In this document: positions 9,286 to 17,609 of the stretch, one piece after another
Position numbering within the stretch: position 1 is the first letter of the stretch
Layout: each line of letters starts with the position of its first letter
Assembly: GCF_031656215.1 (NCBI RefSeq)
Contig: NZ_CP134228.1
Span: 1,941,001-2,005,000, forward strand
DNA length: 64,000 nt
Reading direction: 5' to 3'
DNA from: Mesorhizobium koreense
GTDB lineage: Bacteria > Pseudomonadota > Alphaproteobacteria > Rhizobiales > Rhizobiaceae
Position numbers and translations under genes: made by a program
Notes under the pieces: model-generated
What the model was told of the DNA's origin: nothing
The model's input: only the letters and a program-made list of their open reading frames with translations
The model's database searches: none

Positions 9286-10266
9286 ATGCTGGCTTTTGCC
9301 ATCCGGCGACTGATCCAGGCCATCGGCGTGATGCTGGTCGTCGCGATGATCTCGTTCGTGATGTTCCGCTTCGTCGGCGATCCGGTGAGCCAACTCGTCG
9401 GCAACGACACGCCGCCAGAACAACGCGCGCTCTTACGCAAGGAACTCGGACTCGACGACCCGATCTACGTTCAGTTCGCCCGGTTCGTCGACAAGGCTGC
9501 GCATTTCGATTTCGGCATTTCCTATCAGATCAAGCAGCCCGTTTCTCAACTGATCGCCCAACGCCTGCCGGCGACGCTGGAACTCTCCATTGTCTCCGCC
9601 ATCCTCGCGCTGGTGATCGGAATGCCGATGGGGGTCTATACGGGGCTATATCCGCATAGCTGGCTGTCACGGCTGTTCCTGTCGATCAGTCTTGCCGGCA
9701 TATCGCTGCCGACCTTCCTGATCGGTATCCTTCTTATCTTCATATTTTCGGTCAATTTCGGCATGCTGCCGTCCTTCGGGCGGGGAGACGTCGTTTCGCT
9801 GGGTGGATACTGGACGACGGGGTTACTGACGAAGACGGGCCTTGAATCGATCATACTGCCGTCGATCACGCTCGGCCTGTTCCAGATGACGCTTATCATG
9901 CGGCTGGTGCGTGGCGAGATGTTGGAAGTGCTGCGCACCGACTACATCAAGTTCGCCCGCGCGCGCGGCCTTTCCCGGCGTGCCATCAATTTCGGCCATG
10001 CGCTGAAGAACACGTTGGTGCCGGTCATCACCATCACCGGCCTGCAACTCGGCTCCATCATCGCCTTCTCCATCATCACCGAGACCGTGTTCCAGTGGCC
10101 CGGCATGGGCCTCCTGTTCCTGCAGGCCGTGCAGAACGTCGATATCCCGATCATGGCGGCCTACCTGCTCCTGATCGCCTTCCTGTTCACGCTCATCAAT
10201 TTCATTGTCGACATACTCTACGTCGCGGTCGACCCCCGCATCCGGATAGGGGGCGCCAAGGCATGA
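9286..10266 (+). CDS. peptide ABC transporter permease (DppB/OppB type)
   Basis: Inner-membrane permease of 326 residues with about six membrane segments. The N-terminus (MLAFAIRRLIQAIGVMLVVA) and the extracytoplasmic loop QRALLRKELGLDDP are typical of DppB. The ATPase-docking EAA loop reads DYIKFARARGLSRRAI, followed by the NTLVPVITITGLQLG segment found in nearly all DppB proteins. The start ATG follows the intercistronic hairpin, and its stop overlaps the next gene by ATGA, so the two permeases are translationally coupled. Confidence 0.9.
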   Translation: MLAFAIRRLIQAIGVMLVVAMISFVMFRFVGDPVSQLVGNDTPPEQRALLRKELGLDDPIYVQFARFVDKAAHFDFGISYQIKQPVSQLIAQRLPATLELSIVSAILALVIGMPMGVYTGLYPHSWLSRLFLSISLAGISLPTFLIGILLIFIFSVNFGMLPSFGRGDVVSLGGYWTTGLLTKTGLESIILPSITLGLFQMTLIMRLVRGEMLEVLRTDYIKFARARGLSRRAINFGHALKNTLVPVITITGLQLGSIIAFSIITETVFQWPGMGLLFLQAVQNVDIPIMAAYLLLIAFLFTLINFIVDILYVAVDPRIRIGGAKA

Positions 10267-11219
10267 GCGAACTGACGGAAATGGTCGAGACCCCGGCCGA
10301 GGCACCGCCCGGCCTGGCGCGGCGCTTCGTCGACAGCGACCTCTTCTACTCCTTCCGCCGCTCGCCGCTGACGATGGCGGCGGCGCTGGTGACGGTAGTC
10401 CTGATCCTCGCAGCCTTGTTCGCGCCATGGGTCGCGCCGCACGATCCTTTCGATCCGTCTAAAATCTCGATCATGGATAGTCTCTACCCGCCGATCTGGT
10501 CCAGCGACGGCCAGGCCGGCTTCCTGCTCGGAACGGACGACCAGGGGCGCGACGTGTTCTCGACCATCCTCTACGGCATGCGCATCTCGCTTGCCGTCGG
10601 CTTCGCCAGCGTGGTCCTTGCCCTTTTCATCGGCGTGACGCTTGGGCTGATCGCCGGCTATGTCGGCGGAGCGGTCGATTCGATCATCATGCGCGTTGCC
10701 GACGTGCAACTGACCTTCCCCGCGATCCTGACGGCCCTTATCATCGACGGAGTGGCGCGCGGTCTTGCCGGTCCGAAGGCTTATGACGAGATCGTCTTTT
10801 GGGTGCTGGTGCTGTCGATCGGGCTTTCCTTCTGGGTGCAATACGCCCGAACCGTGCGTGGTTCGGTGCTGGTCGAAGCCAACAAGGAGTATGTCCTTGC
10901 CGCGCGGCTGATCGGGCTGAAGCCTGCGACCATTATGTTCCGGCATGTGCTGCCCAATGTGCTTGGGCCGGTGCTGGTCATCGCTACCATCAATCTCGCA
11001 CTCGCCATCATCACCGAAGCGACGCTTTCGTTCCTCGGCGTCGGTATCCCGCCGACCCAACCGTCGCTCGGCACGCTGATCCGCATCGGCAATGATTTCC
11101 TGTTCTCCGGCGAGTGGTGGATCACCATCTTCCCCGGCATCACGCTTGCCATCCTCGCGCTGGCCGTCAACCTACTCGGCGACTGGCTGCGCGACGCACT
11201 CAATCCGAAGCTTAGATGA
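10263..11219 (+). CDS. peptide ABC transporter permease (DppC/OppC type)
   Basis: Second permease, 318 residues. The start is the ATG inside the ATGA overlap with the previous gene. Diagnostic DppC features are the periplasmic HDPFDP motif, the GTDDQGRDVFSTILYGMRIS block around residue 90, the ADVQLTFPAIL segment, and the EAA loop LAARLIGLKPATIMFRHVLP. The C-terminal WWITIFPGITLAILALAVNL is also standard. Its stop again overlaps the next start (ATGA at 11216). Confidence 0.9.
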   Translation: MSELTEMVETPAEAPPGLARRFVDSDLFYSFRRSPLTMAAALVTVVLILAALFAPWVAPHDPFDPSKISIMDSLYPPIWSSDGQAGFLLGTDDQGRDVFSTILYGMRISLAVGFASVVLALFIGVTLGLIAGYVGGAVDSIIMRVADVQLTFPAILTALIIDGVARGLAGPKAYDEIVFWVLVLSIGLSFWVQYARTVRGSVLVEANKEYVLAARLIGLKPATIMFRHVLPNVLGPVLVIATINLALAIITEATLSFLGVGIPPTQPSLGTLIRIGNDFLFSGEWWITIFPGITLAILALAVNLLGDWLRDALNPKLR

Positions 11220-12265
11220 CCGCCGCGCTCTCCGTCAGGAACCTCAGGGTCGAGATACCGACGCGGCGTGGCGTGCTGACCGCGATCGACGATCTCTCTT
11301 TCGATATCGCTCCAGGCGAGGTGCTTGGCGTTGTTGGCGAGTCCGGCGCTGGCAAGTCCATAACCGGCTCCGCGATCATCGGCTTGCTCGATCCGCCCGG
11401 CCGCATCGCGGGCGGCGAAATCCTTCTTGCCGGCGAGCGCATCGACAATCTGTCGCCTTCGGCGATGCGGCAGGTCAGGGGCAAGCGCATCGGCATGATC
11501 TTCCAGGATCCGCTGACCAGCCTCAATCCCCTCTATCGTATCGGCGAGCAACTCACCGAAACGATCCTGACGCATGAGAAGATGTCGGCGAAGGCGGCCG
11601 CCGAAAAAGCCGAGCGCCTGCTGATCGAAGTCGGTATTCCGGCGGCCGGCACTCGCATGTCGTCCTATCCGCACCAGTTCTCCGGCGGCATGCGCCAGCG
11701 TGTGGTCATCGCGCTGGCGCTGGCAGCGGACCCTGAACTCGTCATCGCGGACGAGCCGACCACGGCGCTCGATGTTTCCGTGCAGGCGCAGATCATCGCG
11801 CTCATCAAGCGGCTCTGCAAGGATCGCGGGACATCCGTCATGCTGATCACGCACGACATGGGCGTAATCGCGGAGACGGCGGACAGGGTCTGCGTGCTCT
11901 ATGCGGGGCGGCTGGCGGAGATCGGCGCGGTGCGCGATGTCGTCAAGCGGGCGCAGCATCCCTACACGCATGGGCTGATGGCAGCGATCCCGTCTCTCGT
12001 CGACGATCCGAACGAGAAGCTTGAGCAGATCCCCGGCTCCATGCCTCGTCTCGGCGCGATCCCGGCGGGCTGCGCCTTCAATCCGCGCTGCACCTACCGC
12101 TTCGGCCGCTGTACGCGCGAGCGGCCGGGCATCTATCCCGCAGGCACAAGCCAGGCATCCTGCTTCCTACATGATGCGTCGGGTGAGGCTCCACCCGCCG
12201 ACATCGTCCGAAACGCGATTACCGGCGGGATCGACGTGCGAACGAGGGAAGGGGCCGAACCATGA
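11216..12265 (+). CDS. peptide ABC transporter ATP-binding protein (DppD/OppD type)
   Basis: ATPase of 349 residues. Walker A is GESGAGKS, the signature motif is FSGGMRQR, and Walker B is VIADEPTTALD, followed by the LITHDMG switch histidine. The C-terminal oligopeptide/HPY region carries the conserved IPAGCAFNPRC cysteine cluster. Such clusters can hold an iron-sulfur site in DppD proteins. It overlaps the upstream permease by ATGA and the downstream ATPase by ATGA (12262), so stoichiometry is set by coupled translation. Confidence 0.92.
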   Translation: MTAALSVRNLRVEIPTRRGVLTAIDDLSFDIAPGEVLGVVGESGAGKSITGSAIIGLLDPPGRIAGGEILLAGERIDNLSPSAMRQVRGKRIGMIFQDPLTSLNPLYRIGEQLTETILTHEKMSAKAAAEKAERLLIEVGIPAAGTRMSSYPHQFSGGMRQRVVIALALAADPELVIADEPTTALDVSVQAQIIALIKRLCKDRGTSVMLITHDMGVIAETADRVCVLYAGRLAEIGAVRDVVKRAQHPYTHGLMAAIPSLVDDPNEKLEQIPGSMPRLGAIPAGCAFNPRCTYRFGRCTRERPGIYPAGTSQASCFLHDASGEAPPADIVRNAITGGIDVRTREGAEP

Positions 12266-13308
12266 GTGTGGGGGCTCTTTCCCAGTCTCGGCCGGCGCAC
12301 AAAGGCGCCGACACCCCGTTGGTCGAGATCGAAGGGCTCGGGCGCACCTTCGATCTGTCCAAACGCTGGCTGAACCGCGTGCTGGAAGGCAGCGGCAAGG
12401 TGATGCTGACCGCCGTCGACGGCGTCGATATGTCGATCCGGCGCGGCGAGACCTATGCGCTGGTCGGAGAATCCGGTTCCGGAAAATCCACCATCGCCAA
12501 GATGGTGGTGGGCCTTTTGCCGCCCAGCGCAGGCAGCGTGCGCATCGACGGTGTGGATATCTGGAAGGAACTCGGCGGCGCGCAACAGCGGCAGATCCGC
12601 CGGCGCATCCAGATGATCTTCCAGGACCCTTTCGCCAGCCTCAATCCGCGTTGGCGCGTCGGTTCCATCATCGAGGAGCCGATCAAGGCATTCGGCCTGA
12701 TCGGAGAGAAGCGCGGGCGCGAGAACCGTGTCGGCGAGCTTCTGAGCCTTGTCGGTCTCGATCCGCGTGACGCCGGCAAGTTTCCGCATGAATTCTCCGG
12801 CGGCCAGCGGCAGCGCATTGCCATCGCGCGGGCGCTTTCCTCCAATCCGGAATTCATCGTCTGCGACGAGCCGACGTCGGCTCTCGACGTCTCGGTGCAG
12901 GCACAGGTCCTGAACCTGCTGCGCGACCTGCAGGAGCGGCTGGGGCTGACCTACCTCTTCATCAGCCATAATCTGGCGGTCGTTCGTCATGTCGCCAACC
13001 GTGTCGGCGTGCTCTATCTCGGACGGCTGGTGGAAGAGGCGCCGGCGCGCGCGCTCTTCTCCGACCCGCAGCACCCTTATACGAAGATGCTGCTCGATTC
13101 CGTGCCCGACATCGACATGACGGGCAAGGAACGGACGCCGATCGCAGGCGAGATTCCGAACCCGGTCAACCCGCCTCCGGGCTGCCATTTCCATCCGCGC
13201 TGTCCGTTCAGGTTCGAGCCGTGCGACAAGGTCAGGCCGCCGCTGAAGGAATACGGCCAAAGCCGCGCCGCGTGCCATGCGCTGGAGGAAAGGCGGATCG
13301 CTTCGTAA
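12262..13308 (+). CDS. peptide ABC transporter ATP-binding protein (DppF/OppF type)
   Basis: Second ATPase of the importer, 348 residues. Walker A GESGSGKS, signature FSGGQRQR, Walker B VCDEPTSALD and the switch FISHNLAVV are intact. The C-terminal PPPGCHFHPRCPFRFEPC segment is the oligopeptide/HPY cysteine motif. The insertion after the first strand (LSKRWLNRVLEGSGKVML) is the usual DppF feature. It is the last gene of the operon; a large palindrome follows at once. Confidence 0.92.
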   Translation: MSVGALSQSRPAHKGADTPLVEIEGLGRTFDLSKRWLNRVLEGSGKVMLTAVDGVDMSIRRGETYALVGESGSGKSTIAKMVVGLLPPSAGSVRIDGVDIWKELGGAQQRQIRRRIQMIFQDPFASLNPRWRVGSIIEEPIKAFGLIGEKRGRENRVGELLSLVGLDPRDAGKFPHEFSGGQRQRIAIARALSSNPEFIVCDEPTSALDVSVQAQVLNLLRDLQERLGLTYLFISHNLAVVRHVANRVGVLYLGRLVEEAPARALFSDPQHPYTKMLLDSVPDIDMTGKERTPIAGEIPNPVNPPPGCHFHPRCPFRFEPCDKVRPPLKEYGQSRAACHALEERRIAS

Positions 13309-13353
13309 GTGCGTCCTTCGAGGTGCGAGCGCAGCGAGCCTCGAAGGACGCAC
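13309..13353. repeat. 45-base palindromic repeat between convergent operons
   Basis: GTGCGTCCTTCGAGG (13309-13323) and its exact complement (13339-13353) flank a 15-base centre, TGCGAGCGCAGCGAG. It lies between the stop of the transporter ATPase and the stop of nagA, so it probably acts as a bidirectional terminator. The sequence closely resembles an interspersed palindrome that I recall as common in rhizobial and related genomes (CCTTCGAGG...GAGCGCAGCGAGCC). Confidence 0.7.
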
Positions 13354-13384
13354 GCCCTCCCAGCCCACGCCTTCGCAGCACGCC

Positions 13385-14545
13385 TCATCCCCGCTGGACG
13401 CGCTTTCCCTCGATCCAGACGCTTTGCACCTCAAGCGCATCGGAGAGGTGCACGAAAGATGCGGGACGGCCTTCGCCGATGCGGCCGAGGCGATGCTCCT
13501 GACCAACTGCCTCGGCGGGATAGAACGAGGCCATGCGCAGCGCTTCTTCGAGCGGCAGGCCGATCTCCCGATGCATGAAGCGGACAGCCGAGATCATGTC
13601 GAGATCAGCACCGGCAAGCGTGCCGTCGGCAAGGGTGAGCCGGCCACCTTCGCGGCGGATGGTGCGGCCGTTCAGTGTGAATTCGGTCATATCCGTGCCG
13701 ATGGTCGCCATGGCGTCGGTAACAAGGAAAATCCGGCCGGGGCCGCGTTTCGCCCGCAAGGCAATGGCGATGGCGTGGCGGTCGACATGGAAGCCGTCGG
13801 CGATCAGGCCGGCCGATATCCCGCCTGAATCGAGTGCTGCCCCGACCATGCCCGGCTCGCGGTGCTGAAGTTGGCTCATGGCGTTGAAAAGGTGGGTCAT
13901 CTGGCGCGCCCCGGCTTCGATCGCGGCGCGGGCCGTGGCGAAACCGGCATCGGAATGGCCGAGGCTGACAACGATGTCGGCGCCTGCCAGCGCGGCGATC
14001 TGCTGCGGCGTCACCGTTTCCGGCGCCACAGTCGTCATCAGGGCCGGCATAGAGCTTCTGGCGTTTACCAGGCGATCAAGATCGGCTTTCTCCATCGGCC
14101 GGATCAGATCCGGATCGTGCGCGCCCTTCCGGCTCAAGGAAAGATGCGGGCCTTCGAGATGGAGGCCGAGAAAACCGGGCACCTTCTCGCGTGCCGCCGC
14201 TGCGCCTGCTTCCAGAGTGGCGGCCGTCGTCTCCGGCGTGTCGGTGATGAGCGTCGGCAGAAGGGAAGTCGTGCCGAAGGGAGCGTGCGCGGCGCAGATG
14301 CGGCGGATCGTTTCGACGGACGGATCGTCGTTCAGCATGACGCCGCCGCCGCCATTGACCTGAAGGTCGACGAAGCCCGGTGCGAGCAAGCCGCCGGGGA
14401 GGTCGATCGTTTCGGCATCCGCCGGCACGGTGGCCGTCGCAATGATGCCCTCGACCGTCTCTCCAGACACGAGCAGCGTCTTGCCGTCGTGCCAGTCCTC
14501 TCCGTCGAAGATGCGGGCGCCCCTTACGGCGAGAATAGAACTCAT
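13385..14545 (-). CDS. nagA: N-acetylglucosamine-6-phosphate deacetylase
   Basis: Cytoplasmic amidohydrolase-superfamily enzyme, 386 residues, converting GlcNAc-6-phosphate to glucosamine-6-phosphate and acetate. Visible landmarks are LAPGFVDLQVNGGGG (start of the barrel), the metal glutamate in LGLHLEGPHLS, histidines in VSLGHSDA and MTHLFNAMSQLQHREPG, and the catalytic aspartate in FLVTDAMATIG. It overlaps the downstream end of the SIS-domain gene by 4 bases (14542-14545), so it is the last gene of a four-gene minus-strand operon with the SIS protein, GntR regulator and sugar kinase. Confidence 0.93.
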   Translation of the reverse strand: MSSILAVRGARIFDGEDWHDGKTLLVSGETVEGIIATATVPADAETIDLPGGLLAPGFVDLQVNGGGGVMLNDDPSVETIRRICAAHAPFGTTSLLPTLITDTPETTAATLEAGAAAAREKVPGFLGLHLEGPHLSLSRKGAHDPDLIRPMEKADLDRLVNARSSMPALMTTVAPETVTPQQIAALAGADIVVSLGHSDAGFATARAAIEAGARQMTHLFNAMSQLQHREPGMVGAALDSGGISAGLIADGFHVDRHAIAIALRAKRGPGRIFLVTDAMATIGTDMTEFTLNGRTIRREGGRLTLADGTLAGADLDMISAVRFMHREIGLPLEEALRMASFYPAEAVGQEHRLGRIGEGRPASFVHLSDALEVQSVWIEGKRVQRG

Positions 14546-15570
14546 CTCGTCTCCGTCACCTTGCGCAGATGGGTCGGGTGATCGGGATCGAGCCCGCGCC
14601 GCCGGGCGAAGGCTTCGATGAAGGCGTAGAAGGAGACGATGAGGGCGAGCGGGTCGGTGAGCGTGTGGCCGGTCGCGGTGAAGGGCAGCCGTCTCGCCGA
14701 AAAGGCGGTATCGCTGGTGACGAAGACTGCCGCGCCTTTATCCGTCAGTTCGTCGGCCGCTCCCACGATCGAGTGCTCGGCGGCATCGCGCGCGGCAAGC
14801 GCCAGCACCGGGAAGCCGCCGCCAACGATCGAGACGGGGCCGTGCATCACTTCCGCGGAACTGTAGGCCTCGGCATGGACCGACGAGGTCTCCTTGAACT
14901 TCAACGCCGCCTCGCCGGCGATGGCGAGCGAAGGGCCGCGACCCAGGATGAAGAGCGATTCATGGTCGTCGGTCGCCTCGCAAAGCGTGCTCCAGTCGCA
15001 ATTGCGTGCCGCCTCTAATTGGCCGGGGAGGGCGCCGAGGGCGCGGCGCAGGCGGTCATCCTCGATACACTCGGCCAGAAGCGCGAGGCCGGCGACGACG
15101 GAATTTACGAAAGTCTTGGTGGCGGCCACGCTGCGTTCGGCCCCTGCAAGGATGTCGATGACCTCGTCGCAGGTATCCGCCAGCGGCGAACCGGCTGTGT
15201 TGGTGAGCGCGATGGCAAGCGCGCCGCCTTCCCTTGCCGTTTCGGCCATCTTGACGATGTCGGGGCTCTTGCCGGATTGCGAAATGGCGATGCAGGCGGC
15301 GCGGTCGAGCTTCAGACGCGCACCGAAGATCGAGGCGATCGACGGACCGAGCGAGGCGACCGGGATGCCTGCGGAAAGTTCGGCTGCGTATTTCAGATAG
15401 TTCGCGGCATGGTCGGAAGAGCCACGCGCGACCGTAGCGATCAGCGCCGGGTCCTTGTCGCGTAGCCGCCTCCCGGCCCTGGCGATCGTGGCGGCGGAAC
15501 GGTCGAGGAACGTAGCCACCGCATCCGGTATGCCGGCAATCTCCTGTTGCATGAAGGTCGGTGCGTTCAT
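14542..15570 (-). CDS. SIS-domain sugar-phosphate protein, likely glucosamine-6-phosphate deaminase (NagB-II type)
   Basis: 342 residues carrying two SIS domains like the isomerase half of GlmS, but without the N-terminal glutaminase domain. This architecture fits the NagB-II/AgaS deaminases, which release ammonia from glucosamine-6-phosphate to give fructose-6-phosphate. Motifs are VARGSSDHAANYLKYA, the phosphate-binding ISQSGKSPDIV, and ERSVAATKTFVNSV. I chose the ATG at 15570, 5 bases after the GntR stop and right behind GGTAGGAAG, over an upstream start at 15621 that would overlap the regulator. Placement between nagA and the kinase supports the deaminase role. Confidence 0.82.
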   Translation of the reverse strand: MNAPTFMQQEIAGIPDAVATFLDRSAATIARAGRRLRDKDPALIATVARGSSDHAANYLKYAAELSAGIPVASLGPSIASIFGARLKLDRAACIAISQSGKSPDIVKMAETAREGGALAIALTNTAGSPLADTCDEVIDILAGAERSVAATKTFVNSVVAGLALLAECIEDDRLRRALGALPGQLEAARNCDWSTLCEATDDHESLFILGRGPSLAIAGEAALKFKETSSVHAEAYSSAEVMHGPVSIVGGGFPVLALAARDAAEHSIVGAADELTDKGAAVFVTSDTAFSARRLPFTATGHTLTDPLALIVSFYAFIEAFARRRGLDPDHPTHLRKVTETR

Positions 15571-15574
15571 CTTC

Positions 15575-16342
15575 CTACCTGCCGTCGCCGAGCCTGAGTT
15601 CCGCCATGAAATCGTAGGCATCGCCCCGATAGCGCGAGCGGGTGAATTCGATCACCTTGCCCGATGCCAGATAGGCGATGCGCTCGATATTCAGCGTGGC
15701 GGAGCCCGGCGGCACGCCGAGCAGTTCGGCATCCTCCTTGTCGAGCAGGGCGGCGGAGAGGCGCTGGATGGCGCGGACGGGCCGGTTGCCGTTCTTTTTC
15801 AGGCAGGCATAAAGCGAATTTTCCACGGACGAAGGATCGGGAAGCGTGGCTTCGGCAAGCGAAGCGCGCTCGATGGCGAGCGGCGTTCCATTAGCGAGCC
15901 TGAGCCGCTCGACGCGAGCCACACGGTCGGTCGCCGACAGGCCGAGCGTCAGCATCTCTTCCGGCGAGGGCGGATAAAGCCCCCTGGCGAGCCACACCGA
16001 TTCCGCCCTCATGCCGCGGCGGGCCATGTCCTCCGTGAAGGAAGTGAGCGAGGAGAGCGATTGCTGCACACGCTCCACCCTCGGCGCAACGAAAGTTCCC
16101 GATCCGTGGCGCTGGATAAGCAGCCCGTCGCCGACGAGGCTCTGCACCGCCTTGCGCACGGTGACGCGCGAGACATCGGCAAGTTCGGCGATGTCTCGCT
16201 CGGAAGGCAGCGCGTCGCCAGGCTTCAGGACGCCGCCTTCTATCGCTTTCGATATGTTGTTCCTGAGCGACAGATAGAGGGGACCGTCCGCCACAGGGGC
16301 GCGGCCCTGCCTGGAGAAGATCGCCTGCCTTAGATCATCCAT
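15575..16342 (-). CDS. GntR/HutC-family transcriptional regulator of the amino-sugar locus
   Basis: 255 residues: an N-terminal winged helix-turn-helix of GntR type (residues about 20-85, with LPSERDIAELADVSRVTVRK) and a C-terminal UTRA ligand-binding domain (ending YRGDAYDFMAELRLG). HutC-subfamily members in nag operons sense amino-sugar phosphates. It overlaps the kinase gene upstream by 8 bases and precedes the SIS-domain gene by 4 bases. It probably represses both this operon and the divergent importer from the 17.2-17.6 kb intergenic region. Confidence 0.88.
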   Translation of the reverse strand: MDDLRQAIFSRQGRAPVADGPLYLSLRNNISKAIEGGVLKPGDALPSERDIAELADVSRVTVRKAVQSLVGDGLLIQRHGSGTFVAPRVERVQQSLSSLTSFTEDMARRGMRAESVWLARGLYPPSPEEMLTLGLSATDRVARVERLRLANGTPLAIERASLAEATLPDPSSVENSLYACLKKNGNRPVRAIQRLSAALLDKEDAELLGVPPGSATLNIERIAYLASGKVIEFTRSRYRGDAYDFMAELRLGDGR

Positions 16343-17219
16343 GGCGGCGCGCCTCCGCTCCGTGGAAGCGCTGGAGCGCCAGCCCGAGTGCGCCTTCCAG
16401 CGCGTCGCCCCGTGGTTCTTTCACCAATTTGCGGAAACGCGGGCCGAGGAACGGTTCATAAAGCCTTGCCAGACCGCCGAGCAGGCAGAGCCGGTCGCAA
16501 TCCGGCGGCATAATGGCCTTCAAGGCCTCTTCGATGCTGCGCACGGCACCCTCGATCAATGCGTTGCCGATCGGATCGCCGCGCTCGGCATACTCAAAAA
16601 CGAGCGGGGCGAAGGTGCCGAATTCGCCGGGTCGTGCCATATGTGCGTATTCCACCAGCGTTTGCGGATCGTCCTCGAAACGCCGAAGGACCTCGCTTGT
16701 AAGCGCCGAGCCGTGGTGAACATTGTCGTGCGCAAGCAAGGCTTCCTGGAGGAGCGCCCTGCCGACGCGCGCGCCGCTGCCGAGATCCCCGACCATGAAT
16801 CCCCAGCCGCCAACGCTGCGGATCGCTCCCTTGCTGCGCGCCATGAAGATCGAGCCGGTCCCCAGGATCGCCATGGCGCCGTCCTCCGTGCCAAGCGCAC
16901 CGTTCAGCGCGATCAGGGCGTCCGTTTCCACGATCGAGTGTTCGAAGGGGAGAACAGCGCGAATGCGCTCGCCGTAATTGCCGATATTGGCGCCGGCGAG
17001 GCCGAGCAGGGCGCCGGAGGAGCGAATGACATCGGGCGCCAGCCCGGCATCGCGGCATGCGGCCTCGGCCGCGGCAACGATGTTTTTGCAGGCGCCTTCC
17101 ATATCCGTCATGATGTTGGCGGAGCCGGCCTTGCCGCGGCCGAGCATGACGCCATCGCCGTCCGCGACCAGCGCCCTGCAGCTTGTTCCGCCGCCATCGA
17201 TGGCGATCATGTGATCCAC
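16335..17219 (-). CDS. BadF/BadG-type sugar kinase, probable N-acetylglucosamine or glucosamine kinase
   Basis: 294 residues of the ASKHA fold used by N-acetylglucosamine kinases. The phosphate-1 loop is MIAIDGGGTSCRALVADGDG, the second phosphate motif is AILGTGSIFMARSKG, and the adenosine motif is LCLLGGLARLYEPFLG. It would phosphorylate imported GlcNAc or GlcN, feeding NagA and the SIS deaminase. It is the first gene of the minus-strand operon, starting only 25 bases from a tandem TTGGTA repeat that could be the GntR operator. Whether the acceptor is GlcNAc or GlcN cannot be decided from sequence. Confidence 0.82.
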   Translation of the reverse strand: MDHMIAIDGGGTSCRALVADGDGVMLGRGKAGSANIMTDMEGACKNIVAAAEAACRDAGLAPDVIRSSGALLGLAGANIGNYGERIRAVLPFEHSIVETDALIALNGALGTEDGAMAILGTGSIFMARSKGAIRSVGGWGFMVGDLGSGARVGRALLQEALLAHDNVHHGSALTSEVLRRFEDDPQTLVEYAHMARPGEFGTFAPLVFEYAERGDPIGNALIEGAVRSIEEALKAIMPPDCDRLCLLGGLARLYEPFLGPRFRKLVKEPRGDALEGALGLALQRFHGAEARRHG

Positions 17220-17609
17220 ACGACGATCCTCCTGCGATCATCATACCAATTAACTACCAATAACCAAGTCCCGATTTTCGGAAAGCCGTATTTGTCCTCT
17301 ATCTATTTGATATAACATTGAATCCACCAAGTTTCTGCGGCGGCGCTCCAAAAAATTGTTAACGATCACTGGACAAGTGGTATTTTTTTGGCATCATAAT
17401 CAACGGTCTGGAGGATCGCGTGGCCGGCCGGCCGCACGAACAGGGAGGTCTGAAGCCTTTTTGAAAGGCGGAGCCCGCCGGGACGGCGGAAGCCGCCGAT
17501 AGAATTCTCGAACGTACCGGGGAACGACAGTCGCCGGCGCTTCGATGATCGAGGGGAGCCACGGCTCCGGCAAGACCGGCGGATGAACGCCGTTAACAGG
17601 GAGATTGAC
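17220..17609. promoter_or_regulatory. divergent control region between the kinase operon and the sugar importer
   Basis: No gene is visible in this 390-base gap. Two adjacent 11-base units at 17244-17254 (TACCAATTAAC) and 17255-17265 (TACCAATAACC) place TACCAA exactly one helical turn apart. A related TGGTAT occurs at 17378-17383 beside an A/T-rich tract. These are candidate sites for the GntR or LacI regulator encoded in the locus. Confidence 0.4.

Noticed and set aside
12133..13506. 457-residue minus-strand frame over the DppF-type gene
   Set aside because: Antisense to a gene with intact Walker motifs and crosses the palindromic repeat and part of nagA.
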